Source: Bradyrhizobium sp. CCBAU 53421 (GTDB lineage Bacteria > Pseudomonadota > Alphaproteobacteria > Rhizobiales > Xanthobacteraceae). Taken from it: 64,000 nucleotides of DNA. This document shows positions 55,391-62,960 of this stretch, piece by piece (positions within the stretch are counted from its first letter, which is position 1; the number at the start of each line of letters is the position of its first letter). The notes beneath the pieces are model-generated. The model did not search any database. It was not told where the DNA came from and saw only the letters and a list, made by a program, of their open reading frames with translations. Position numbers and translations under genes: made by a program. The DNA lies in the NCBI RefSeq assembly GCF_015291625.1, contig NZ_CP030047.1, positions 2,170,001 through 2,234,000 of the forward strand, read 5' to 3'.

Positions 55391-55696
55391 TCAGTCGCAA
55401 ACGCGGACGCGGCGAACGCGCCAGGTGTAGCCGTCCCAGAAGCGCTGGCGCTGCCAGAAGCAATCGGGACCGTAACCGGGCTCGGCGACATAGGCCGGGC
55501 CCGGCGCGTAGTAGCCGTAGCCGGGACCGTAGTAGCCGTTCTGCGAAGCGATCGCGCCGCCGACGATGGCGCCACCGATCAATCCCGCAGCGACGCCAGC
55601 GGCGACGCCGCGTTGTGCCTGGGCGGGGGCGGGCACCGCCACAGCCGAAACCGCCAGAGTGGCAGCGGCGCAAAGCGCCAGCAATGTCTTCTTCAT
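55391..55696 (-). CDS. glycine-zipper exported protein, paralogue 2
   Basis: 101 aa. Signal peptide KKTLLALCAAATLAVSAVAV, zipper GVAAGLIGGAIVGGAIAS, a Gly/Tyr-rich linker and RQRFWDGYTWRVRRVRVCD, matching paralogue 1 at both ends. ATG at 55696 was chosen because the longer frame to 55765 lacks a signal-like start. No function known. Confidence 0.82.
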   Translation of the reverse strand: MKKTLLALCAAATLAVSAVAVPAPAQAQRGVAAGVAAGLIGGAIVGGAIASQNGYYGPGYGYYAPGPAYVAEPGYGPDCFWQRQRFWDGYTWRVRRVRVCD

Positions 55697-56083
55697 GACC
55701 TCACCTTTCTCACGGGAGCTTGGACAGCGAACGTTGGCGATCTGTCTCGCCCTTGAGGGTTCCATATTCCGCTTGAATGATCAATGAACGACGCTGCCGT
55801 ATCTGTGTCCAAATGCTTGCAGCTTTTGGCATATCTTGCAACGCACAAGCCTGTGGTGCTGCAGTTCACCGGTAGCTGCGGCGACGGAAGCTGGATTGGC
55901 GCGGTAGATCCGCCTGGCCGGTTTCATATTCCCGAAAGCCGGGATCAGCCGATTTAGATTCATTCCAATATGAATCCCGCATCAGTTTGGAATTGCTACA
56001 AGAACGGCTTTTTCCTTTTGCATCCGGCCGGGGTCGACAATATCCATATTGCCAAGCATCACCCGTTGGACCCGCCTCCTCTG
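55697..56083. other. 387-bp gap before the bfd-like gene
   Basis: No supported gene. It includes an inverted repeat at 55957-55976 and presumably promoters for both sides. Confidence 0.6.
55957..55976. promoter_or_regulatory. GATTCAT-N6-ATGAATC inverted repeat
   Basis: Perfect 7-base arms, 108 bases upstream of the bfd-like start. It also contains two GANTC sites (GATTC, GAATC). A possible operator; no regulator assigned. Confidence 0.45.
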
Positions 56084-56356
56084 ATGATTGTCTGTTCCTG
56101 TAACGTCCTCAGCGACCACGATGTCCGCAATGCCGTCAATGGCGGCGGGTCTGTGACACGAAACGCAAAGCAGGTTTATGGCTGCCTCGGCTGTAGCGCC
56201 GAATGCGGCCGCTGCGCGCGCACCATCAAGGCGATCATTGACGAGGCGCTTGGCCCCTGCGCCAAGGCCTGCTGCTCCGGCTGCCCCCACAGCGGCCATC
56301 CGCACGCCGCCAACGAGGACGCCGAGCCGGCCGAATTCGCGCTCGCGGCCTGCTAA
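56084..56356 (+). CDS. bfd: bacterioferritin-associated ferredoxin (BFD-like 2Fe-2S)
   Basis: 90 aa. The [2Fe-2S] BFD pattern is C-X-C at the start (IVCSCNVLSDHDVR) and C-X2-C in GCLGCSAECGRCARTI; additional Cys lie in ACCSGCPHSG. Bfd reduces ferric iron inside bacterioferritin for release. It is longer than classical Bfd (about 64 aa) through a C-terminal His/Cys/Ala tail. ATG at 56084. The bfr gene follows 232 bases later. Confidence 0.85.
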   Translation: MIVCSCNVLSDHDVRNAVNGGGSVTRNAKQVYGCLGCSAECGRCARTIKAIIDEALGPCAKACCSGCPHSGHPHAANEDAEPAEFALAAC

Positions 56357-56529
56357 GGCCATCTCCCGGTTCTGGTGACCCGGAACCGCCCTCGGCTTCT
56401 TGCCCTGACCTGTTTTCTTCAAGCGAGCCGGCTTCCATCGCGCCGGAAGCGGTCGCGCTTCGCCAAATCCCCCGAATCCGGTTACCCACGCGCTGCTTCC
56501 GCGAAGGGTTGCTCTCTCCGGTAATCTGA

Positions 56530-56546
56530 TTTAGAAGCGTTCTAAA
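56530..56546 (+). promoter_or_regulatory. ICE-type Irr box before bfr
   Basis: TTTAGAA-GCG-TTCTAAA, a perfect 7-3-7 palindrome 42 bases upstream of the bfr start. It matches the iron control element bound by Irr in rhizobia. Confidence 0.78.
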
Positions 56547-56588
56547 TTCAGTGCTGGCCAGATTTGGCCACGACAGGTGGAGTGGATC

Positions 56589-57077
56589 ATGCAAGGCGAC
56601 CCGAAGGTCATCGATTATCTGAACAAGGGGCTGCGCAGCGAACTGACCGCCATCAATCAGTACTGGCTGCACTACCGGATGCTCAACAATTGGGGCCTCC
56701 TGGAGATGGCCAAGGTCTGGCGCAAGGAGTCCATCGAGGAGATGGAGCACGCCGACAAATTCGTCGATCGGATCCTGTTCCTCGACGGCTTCCCGAACCT
56801 GCAGGTGCTCGATCCCCTGAAGATCGGCCAGGACGTCAAGGAGATCATCGAGTGTGACCTGGCTGCCGAGATCGGCGCCCGCACGCTCTATCAGGAGGCG
56901 GCGACCTACTGCCACGGCGTCAAGGACTATGTCAGCCGCGACCTGTTCGAGCAGCTGATGAAGGACGAGGAAGACCACATCGACTTCCTCGAGACCCAGC
57001 TCGACCTGATCAAGCGCATCGGCCTTGAGCTCTACACCCAGAAGCACGTCGGCCATCTGAAGGGCGAGGAGTCCTGA
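56589..57077 (+). CDS. bfr: bacterioferritin
   Basis: 162 aa, four-helix ferritin: [20 protein letters not shown] opens the first helix, and the heme ligand Met52 lies in [12 protein letters not shown] as in E. coli Bfr. [17 protein letters not shown] and [18 protein letters not shown] carry the diiron site Glu/His residues. The product stores iron as a heme-containing 24-mer. Preceded by the perfect ICE palindrome, so Irr repression at low iron is likely. Terminated by a strong hairpin. Confidence 0.97.
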   Translation: MQGDPKVIDYLNKGLRSELTAINQYWLHYRMLNNWGLLEMAKVWRKESIEEMEHADKFVDRILFLDGFPNLQVLDPLKIGQDVKEIIECDLAAEIGARTLYQEAATYCHGVKDYVSRDLFEQLMKDEEDHIDFLETQLDLIKRIGLELYTQKHVGHLKGEES

Positions 57078-57116
57078 GCCACCTTAGCCGGCTCGGAGAC
57101 TGGCTCCAGAAATGCG

Positions 57117-57152
57117 AGAGGCCGTCCTTGCGGACGGCCTCTTTCGTTTTTT
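57117..57152 (+). terminator. intrinsic terminator of bfr
   Basis: AGAGGCCGTCC/GGACGGCCTCT 11-bp stem, 4-base loop, then a T-run ending TTTTTT, 39 bases past the stop. Confidence 0.9.
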
Positions 57153-57173
57153 CGATCCGGATCGAGTGACCGG

Positions 57174-57611
57174 TCAGTAGCAGCGGATGATGTTGATGGT
57201 GCGATCGCCGTCCCGGCCGGGCACCGTGACGCTCTCGGTGGGGCAGCTCGACACATAGGGCCGATCCGACGGCACCACGGCCGGCGGATAGCGATGCGCC
57301 CAATCCCAGGGCACGTCCTGGGTGTAGGTGTAGCGAACGTCGTTCGAGACCGGCGCCGGGACCTCGGCGGCGTAGGGAACGGCGGCCGCGCCATCATAAT
57401 ATCCGCCGCCGTCCGGCAACACGATGCCGGGCACGCGCACGTGATGGCGGAAGGCCGGATGATGCGAGGTGAACGTGCCGCGCGGCGCCGTTCCGGATCT
57501 CGCATAGGTCTCGGTCGGGGAAGCAAGCAGCAGCGCTGCAACGCCAAGGGAAGCCAACAGGGACGCCGTCGGCGCCCGATATGTTCGATACGCCATCCTT
57601 CGAAAGCTCAT
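57174..57611 (-). CDS. hypothetical exported protein
   Basis: 145 aa. The N-terminus has a signal-like segment (APTASLLASLGVAALLLASP). The mature region is Pro/Tyr/His-rich, with the C-terminal CPTESVTVPGRDGDRTINII. Convergent with bfr. Family not recognised; predicted periplasmic. ATG at 57611 was chosen over 57641 to shorten the basic lead. Confidence 0.65.
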   Translation of the reverse strand: MSFRRMAYRTYRAPTASLLASLGVAALLLASPTETYARSGTAPRGTFTSHHPAFRHHVRVPGIVLPDGGGYYDGAAAVPYAAEVPAPVSNDVRYTYTQDVPWDWAHRYPPAVVPSDRPYVSSCPTESVTVPGRDGDRTINIIRCY

Positions 57612-57779
57612 GGTACGCACCAACCCGCGGTTACGGAGCATTGTGCGGACGCTAGGCCGGGCCGCGTAGCGCCCGCAAACTCATCCTTAATTATTGGTTA
57701 AAAAGTAAGGTTAACAGGGAGTAATTGTCTCAAATTGGCGCGATCGCGCGCGCGACGTCCTGCAGGCGGCGCGCGCCGT

Positions 57780-58133
57780 TCAGACCGCGTCCGCCGGAAC
57801 GAAACAGCTGATGATGATGTTGCCGCGGTGGTGCACGTACCACACCACAGCCTCGCCGACCGGATTGCCGCGGTCGCGGATGATCGCGCGCTCCGGCACC
57901 ATCATCCATTCGCCCTCGATCGGCACCCAATAGGCGCCGCCCCGAACGTCATAGCTCGTGCGATGGCCGTCGGAGATGTCGCAGCACGGCACGCCGTTCG
58001 GCGCGATCACGCTCTTGAACCAGGCGCGGATATCTGGCGGCACGTTGTCGTATTGACCGTTGTCGAACGCCAGCGCCGCGCCCGCCATCATGGCGAGCCA
58101 CGCAAGCACCGCGCCATGCGCGAGCCTTCGCAT
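57780..58133 (-). CDS. small exported hypothetical protein
   Basis: 117 aa. Signal peptide RRLAHGAVLAWLAMMAGAAL, then NVPPDIRAWFKSVIAPNGVP followed by CCDISDGHRTSYDVRGGAYW and a final VWYVHHRGNIIISCFVPADA. Three Cys lie in the mature protein, two adjacent. The pattern recurs in rhizobial proteins I cannot name. Predicted periplasmic; function unknown. Confidence 0.7.
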   Translation of the reverse strand: MRRLAHGAVLAWLAMMAGAALAFDNGQYDNVPPDIRAWFKSVIAPNGVPCCDISDGHRTSYDVRGGAYWVPIEGEWMMVPERAIIRDRGNPVGEAVVWYVHHRGNIIISCFVPADAV

Positions 58134-58520
58134 TGCATCCCTCCGCGACGACCTTGAGCGTGACGCGCGCGCATCGTCTCGCGCGCGAATCCGGTGTTGG
58201 TGCGATTAGGCACGAACCGCGCACGAGATGCATGCTCAAAGAATGAGCGAGCCGGCGCGGTCGTTCGTGATGCAGTGCGGCATCGCGGTGCTCAGACCGG
58301 CTTCTTCGCGCGTGCCTTGTTCGCAGGCTTTGCCGCGATATTGTCCCGCGCCATCGTGAGCGCACCGCGCAAACTGACCTGATCGGCTTTGGCGAGGCGG
58401 ACATTGGTGCTGCCGCTCTTGCCCCCATGCGCGGCACGTTCGTCCAGCCGCGTCGCTGCAAGCCTCGCATGAGGGAAATCGTTGTCCGAGTGCTGCGCCG
58501 CGCGCCTGGCGAAGTTGTGT
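58134..58520. other. 387-bp gap with a possible gene remnant
   Basis: No complete gene. Minus-strand codons from about 58490 to the stop at 58292 give a Cys-free, Lys-rich C-terminal-like peptide (ending GALTMARDNIAAKPANKARA) without a start; possibly a decayed gene. Confidence 0.4.
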
Positions 58521-58922
58521 TCAGCTCTGCTTGAGCACGTTCAGCGCATACCATCCCCAATAGACCCGGTGGCGCTGGATCAAGCCGTCCCTGATCTCCA
58601 TGACCTCGACGAGATCCATCTGGTCGCCGTTCGGGGACTGGCGCGGATATTCCCAGGTCAGAATCCGGCCGTCGCTGAAGAAGCCCTGCTTGAAGCGCCG
58701 CCGCTGCGGCGGGTTGGTACGGAACACGCGCGTGACGAACTCGCGCAGTGCCTCCCGGCCCTGGACGATCCCGTCCTTGGTCTGCATCAAATGCTGGACC
58801 AGCGGGCTTTCGATCGAAGCATCCTGCGCATAGAGCGCCAGCGCCGCCTCGAGATCCTTGTTGCCGAGGGCCTCGTCCCAAAGCCTGTAGATACGTTCCG
58901 CGTCGTGGTTGCCTTCTGTCAT
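58521..58922 (-). CDS. NTF2-like / SnoaL-like protein
   Basis: 133 aa, single domain: AERIYRLWDEALGNKDLEAA helix at the N-terminus and QMDLVEVMEIRDGLIQRHRV then YWGWYALNVLKQS at the end. A typical steroid isomerase-like fold; the function is unknown. ATG at 58922 follows AAGGAACAATC. Divergent from the ArsR regulator, which probably controls it. Confidence 0.85.
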   Translation of the reverse strand: MTEGNHDAERIYRLWDEALGNKDLEAALALYAQDASIESPLVQHLMQTKDGIVQGREALREFVTRVFRTNPPQRRRFKQGFFSDGRILTWEYPRQSPNGDQMDLVEVMEIRDGLIQRHRVYWGWYALNVLKQS

Positions 58923-59060
58923 GATTGTTCCTTGCGCTTTGTCTGATGGCACCGACTTGAGCGGCAGAGGCCGTCACGACGTTTCAGGAAAATCTGAAAT
59001 GAGTTCCACGACGCGGCGAATGCGGCTAGGACGTTTCTGCGCAATCCGGAGGACGATGCG

Positions 59061-59750
59061 GTGAGATCATCCCAATCCGTGCAAACGGGATTTTCCCGGA
59101 TCGCCGAGGCATTGGGCGATCCCGTGCGCGAGGCCATGGTCAGCGCGCTGGCCGACGGCAAAGCTTTGCCCGCGGGCGAGCTTGCCGCGGTGGCCGGCAT
59201 TTCGCCGCAGGGCGCCAGCGCGCATCTGCAGAAGCTGGTCGATGCGCGCGTGCTGTCGGTGTGGGCGCAGGGCCGCTTCAGATATTACCGGATCAGGGAC
59301 GACGACGTCGCGGCGCTGATCGAGAACCTGGTCGATCTCGCGGCGAAAACCACTGCCGGGCGCAAGCGGGCGATGCCCGCCGAGCAGCTCAGGCAATCGC
59401 GCACCTGCTACCATCATCTGGCAGGCCAGCTCGGCGTGCTGCTGTCGAATGCGCTGGTGCGCCGTCGCCTCGTCGTCATCGACGGCCGCGATGGGCGTGT
59501 GACCGAGCAGGGGCTGGCCTGGTGCCGCGCCGAAGGGATCGAATTCGATCCGGCGCGGCCGCCGCATCTGCGGCTGTGCAATGACTGGACCGAGCGTGTG
59601 CCGCATCTGGCAGGTCCCTTTGCCAATGCCGTGCTGGCGCGGCTGGTCGAGATGCGCGGCGTTGCACCGCACCGGATTCCGCGCGCGTTGCGGATCACCG
59701 ACCGTGGACGGGCGTTCTTCGATCGGCTCGGTGTGCAGATTCCCTTCTGA
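59061..59750 (+). CDS. ArsR-family transcriptional regulator
   Basis: 229 aa. The N-terminal winged HTH is FSRIAEALGDPVREAMVSAL then AGELAAVAGISPQGASAHLQ and RVLSVWAQGRFRYYRI. A C-terminal domain of about 120 aa is unlike classical 100-aa ArsR proteins. No metal-binding CxC is seen. GTG start at 59061. Divergent from the NTF2-like gene across about 138 bp. Confidence 0.85.
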   Translation: MRSSQSVQTGFSRIAEALGDPVREAMVSALADGKALPAGELAAVAGISPQGASAHLQKLVDARVLSVWAQGRFRYYRIRDDDVAALIENLVDLAAKTTAGRKRAMPAEQLRQSRTCYHHLAGQLGVLLSNALVRRRLVVIDGRDGRVTEQGLAWCRAEGIEFDPARPPHLRLCNDWTERVPHLAGPFANAVLARLVEMRGVAPHRIPRALRITDRGRAFFDRLGVQIPF

Positions 59751-59765
59751 GAGCGGGTGAATGAA

Positions 59766-60011
59766 CTAGCGGCCGTCCTCGACCTCGGTCTCCGGGCGGT
59801 CGTTGCCGGAGGCGGTTTCGGTCAGCCATTTGCCGTCCGAGGTCTCGTACTGGATCGCCTCGGTGCGGCCGGGAACGCGCTGTTCGTTGGCGGCGCGCCG
59901 GGCGGCGGCAAGGGCCGCGGCATGGGTCGGAAACGGTTCCGAAAACACCCCGTTGACAGTGTAAGCCCAGCCACCATCGTGCTGGACCACCTTGTAGATC
60001 ACGTGGCTCAT
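59766..60011 (-). CDS. DUF2188 family protein
   Basis: 81 aa. MSHVIYKVVQHDGGWAYTVN and the paired strand-helix DUF2188 pattern, with RAANEQRVPGRTEAIQYETS. Function unknown. ATG at 60011; the upstream frame to 60101 has no support. Confidence 0.78.
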   Translation of the reverse strand: MSHVIYKVVQHDGGWAYTVNGVFSEPFPTHAAALAAARRAANEQRVPGRTEAIQYETSDGKWLTETASGNDRPETEVEDGR

Positions 60012-60130
60012 CCGGAACCTCGCTTCCTCCGTGGACGATGAGGCTGCCAGAATAGACCACGATGTCGTATTTTGCAGCAGCCGATCGTCCTTGAGACACA
60101 AGCCCCGAGGTGCGGGCGAGGGAAACTGAC

Positions 60131-60397
60131 ATGTGCCGTAACATCAAGACGCTGTTCAACTTCGAGCCGCCCGCCACCGAGGACGAGATCCACGCCTCGG
60201 CGCTGCAATTCGTGCGCAAATTGTCCGGCTTCAACAAGCCGTCGCAGTCCAATGAGGCCGCCTTCAATCTTGCCGTGACCGAGGTCTCGGATGCCGCGCG
60301 CAGGCTGCTGATCTCGCTGCACACCACGGCGCCGGCGCGCGATCGCGAGGTGGAGGCGGAGAAGGCGAGGGAGCGTTCGCGGCTGCGCTTCGGCTGA
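60131..60397 (+). CDS. DUF2277 family protein
   Basis: 88 aa. MCRNIKTLFNFEPPATEDEI is the invariant start of DUF2277, with ALQFVRKLSGFNKPSQSNEA. Function unknown. Cytosolic, Arg/Glu-rich C-terminus. ATG at 60131 follows GGAAACTGAC. Confidence 0.85.
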   Translation: MCRNIKTLFNFEPPATEDEIHASALQFVRKLSGFNKPSQSNEAAFNLAVTEVSDAARRLLISLHTTAPARDREVEAEKARERSRLRFG

Positions 60398-60496
60398 GGC
60401 AAGCCAAGGGCCAGGCATTCCGTGATGCAGGTCACGGTACGGCGCCATGCCTGCCGGCCATCATGGCCGTTCACCCCGGTCTCCGGAGCAAACGCC

Positions 60497-60724
60497 ATGA
60501 AGCCTGCCGCCCTGCTCACACTTTGTTCGATTGCGTTCGCCGTTCTTTGGACCTGCGGCATGCTGTGGTCGAGCGGCACGATCGACCTCGCCAACGTCGT
60601 CATCCTGTCGGCCTGCGGGGCGTTCGCGGGCGTCGCCTGGTACTACGCGATGCGCTGGGTCTTCCAGCTCATGCAACTCGCCCGGCCTTCCGATCCTCCG
60701 GCCAATCCGGGCGCGGAGCGGTAA
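60497..60724 (+). CDS. small two-helix membrane protein
   Basis: 75 aa with hydrophobic stretches PAALLTLCSIAFAVLWTCGM and DLANVVILSACGAFAGVAWY. The GGAG Shine-Dalgarno is 10 bases before ATG at 60497. Family unknown; inner membrane. Confidence 0.65.
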   Translation: MKPAALLTLCSIAFAVLWTCGMLWSSGTIDLANVVILSACGAFAGVAWYYAMRWVFQLMQLARPSDPPANPGAER

Positions 60725-60781
60725 AGCATCGGGCGCGACACGGACATAGCCGGTCGTGTCGCTGCGCGATGACAGGAAGGG

Positions 60782-61309
60782 TTACTTCTTGTCCTTCTTG
60801 CGGTGCTTCTTCTTTTTCTTGTGATCGTCGTCCTCGTCGTCTTCGTCAGCGAAATCGATCGCGTCGACCTCGAGCGCGATCGCCTCGGCTGCCGCGCGCT
60901 CGGCCGCGTCGCGTTCGGCGAGCTCTGCGGCTTCACGCTCCTTGGTGCGCTTGTAGTCTTCCCAGGCGTCGAAGATCATGTGCAGCCACGGCATCACCTG
61001 CTCGATCGATGGCAATTGGCCGGGCGGTCCGGCTTCACCGCGCGGGCCGGCCGGACCCTGCGGGCCCTGTGGACCAGCTTCGCCGCGCGGACCCTGCACG
61101 CCAGCCTTGCCTTGCACCCCCGGCTTGCCCTGAGCGCCGGCCTTTCCGACCGCTCCGACCTTGCCCTGAGGACCCGGCTTGCCGCGCGCACCTTCCGGCC
61201 CCGGCCGCCCCGGATGTCCCTGCGGACCGGGCCGTCCCGGCTCGCCCTGACGGCCCTGCGGCCCCTGCGCCCCTCGCGACCCCTGGCGGGAAACTGTCTC
61301 GTCAGCCAC
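60782..61309 (-). CDS. collagen-like protein with 30 Gly-X-Y triplets
   Basis: 175 aa. Residues 10-99 are 30 uninterrupted Gly-X-Y triplets ([20 protein letters not shown] opening, GPPGQL closing). A helical [20 protein letters not shown] segment and charged coiled coil (about 117-145) follow, then a [12 protein letters not shown] acidic run and a Lys-rich end ([12 protein letters not shown]). There is no signal peptide. Collagen-like proteins form triple helices; here the coiled coil may nucleate trimerisation. The DNA is a coding repeat. Convergent with the 75-aa gene. ATG 61309. Confidence 0.9.
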   Translation of the reverse strand: MADETVSRQGSRGAQGPQGRQGEPGRPGPQGHPGRPGPEGARGKPGPQGKVGAVGKAGAQGKPGVQGKAGVQGPRGEAGPQGPQGPAGPRGEAGPPGQLPSIEQVMPWLHMIFDAWEDYKRTKEREAAELAERDAAERAAAEAIALEVDAIDFADEDDEDDDHKKKKKHRKKDKK

Positions 61310-61423
61310 TGATATGCTCCGTCTCGATTTGAAGCCGCTTGTAACAGAGGTTGGACGACGGCTTCAATTCTGCCCGGCGACGCCGATGCAAGCGATCAAC
61401 AGTCATAATTCGATGCGAAGATT

Positions 61424-62428
61424 GTGACGGAGGACGCGTTGCGGTTTCTGAGCGGCAGGTACGGCGCAGCTGCGGGCGAGGGATCGCAACCGCTCGACAT
61501 CGTCATGACGCGGCACGACGTGCTTGATGAGGTGGCCTTTCGCAGCACGGGTGTGCTCGAACTCTATGAGGAGCTGTTTCCACCAACCGAGCGCGACAGC
61601 TCCGAAGATATCGTGCGCTGGGTGCTGTCGGACGATGTCGGCGAGCGGCGACAGCTCAGAGTCGGCAGTCAGGCAATCTCATATCGCCTCGACTCGCGCT
61701 GCTTCATCCTGCGCGCCGGCGCCGGCCGCGCGGTCGGGCTCGGCTTCTTCACCTACGATCACGCCAGCGACCTGATTTTTTGCAACCATGTCGGCGTCGC
61801 CAAGGCGTGGCGGGGCGGCGGTCTGGCGCGCGCATTCTATCGCGAGACGGTCGCGGTGCTCGACGCGCTGTTTCCGCGCAACATCGGCGTGGTGCTCGAG
61901 GTCGAGCCATTCGATCGCGATCGCGTGGCCGCGATCATCGCCGATCTCGAGCAGACATGCAGGCGACAGCTCGCTGCGGACGAGCAAGGCCAGATCCGCC
62001 GATTGCTGCGCGCGCGGTGGTACGACAAGCTCGACTATGCCGCGTTCTGCGACGCGCGGACGATGCAGCCACTGCTGTGCCGCTCGCCATGCCTTGATCC
62101 GTGCCTGCCGTCGTCGGATTGGGCAGGAGGCGAAGAAGATTACTGGCTGATGTGGCAGGCACGGACCGGCGCGCACTCCGCAAAGAGGCGCGCGAGCGAG
62201 TTCTGGCAAAATGCCGTCACCGCGATCTACGTCGAGATCCTCGCAAAGTCCCTCGTCGATGACGATCCGGATGGACGGCTCGACTATTGGGACTATGCGT
62301 GCGCGCTGGTGGCCGAGACGCTGCAACGGACCGCGACGACCGACGTGTATCTCGCGCGCTGCCTCGGTGACGAGGACAGCGCGTTGCTGTCGCGCTGGCG
62401 GCGTCTTGCCATCGACCTGCCGATCTGA
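61424..62428 (+). CDS. hypothetical protein with GNAT-like core
   Basis: 334 aa. The middle segment AGRAVGLGFFTYDHASDLIF then FCNHVGVAKAWRGGGLARAF resembles the GNAT acetyl-CoA strand-loop-helix (W-R-G-G-G-L-A), and FPRNIGVVLEVEPFDRDRVA follows. A helical C-terminal half of about 150 aa. Not assigned to a family. Start GTG at 61424. Stop lies 4 bases before the compound repeat. Confidence 0.7.
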   Translation: MTEDALRFLSGRYGAAAGEGSQPLDIVMTRHDVLDEVAFRSTGVLELYEELFPPTERDSSEDIVRWVLSDDVGERRQLRVGSQAISYRLDSRCFILRAGAGRAVGLGFFTYDHASDLIFCNHVGVAKAWRGGGLARAFYRETVAVLDALFPRNIGVVLEVEPFDRDRVAAIIADLEQTCRRQLAADEQGQIRRLLRARWYDKLDYAAFCDARTMQPLLCRSPCLDPCLPSSDWAGGEEDYWLMWQARTGAHSAKRRASEFWQNAVTAIYVEILAKSLVDDDPDGRLDYWDYACALVAETLQRTATTDVYLARCLGDEDSALLSRWRRLAIDLPI

Positions 62429-62431
62429 GCT

Positions 62432-62533
62432 AGAGCATGATCCGGAAAAGTTCGTAGCGGTTTCCGAAAAGATCATGCTCAAACAACAAGCTAAAGCGCG
62501 ATGACGATTCAACCCAATCGCATCGCGCTTTAG
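62432..62533. repeat. compound palindromic repeat, copy 2
   Basis: Same two-hairpin structure as 52233-52334: GCATGATCCGGAAAA ... GATCATGC, then GCGCGATG/CATCGCGC and the CTTTAG end. Confidence 0.85.
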
Positions 62534-62790
62534 GCCGCGGCGTGCTCGCTGTGCGGCACGTCGATGCCGTCGGCCGAATATTCGCGGATCTTGTTCCGCA
62601 ACGTCCGGACCGACAGTCCGAGCACGCGCGCGGCGCGGGTGCGGTTGCCGTCGCAGCGCGCGAGCGTTTGCAGCACCAGTTCCCGCTCAACTTCATCGAC
62701 GGTCGCGCCGATCAGCAATGGGACGATTTCATTTGGAGCCAGCGACGGCAGCAGTGCTTCCGGCGACGGTACGGTGGACGCGTAAGACAT
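62530..62790 (-). CDS. Fis-type helix-turn-helix protein
   Basis: 86 aa. The C-terminal half is a Fis/NtrC-type HTH: LVLQTLARCDGNRTRAARVL and LGLSVRTLRNKIREYSADGI. It is the size of an isolated DNA-binding domain without receiver or AAA+ domains, resembling FlbD/NtrC C-termini. ATG at 62790 follows GGAGGAGTTC; 62886 is an alternative longer frame. The stop overlaps the compound repeat. Confidence 0.85.
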   Translation of the reverse strand: MSYASTVPSPEALLPSLAPNEIVPLLIGATVDEVERELVLQTLARCDGNRTRAARVLGLSVRTLRNKIREYSADGIDVPHSEHAAA

Positions 62791-62960
62791 GAACTCCTCC
62801 CGATCAACGCCCGCCTCCTCGATGAGGCGGAGACATCGAGAACCAACTACCCCGTAGAATCCACGGTGTGCCGGTTTGGTTAACAAGTCCTTAACGCGCC
62901 GCTAACTCCCTGCTTTGTAAGCAAAATACCCCGAAATCGCCACGATTGCGGTTCCATCGG

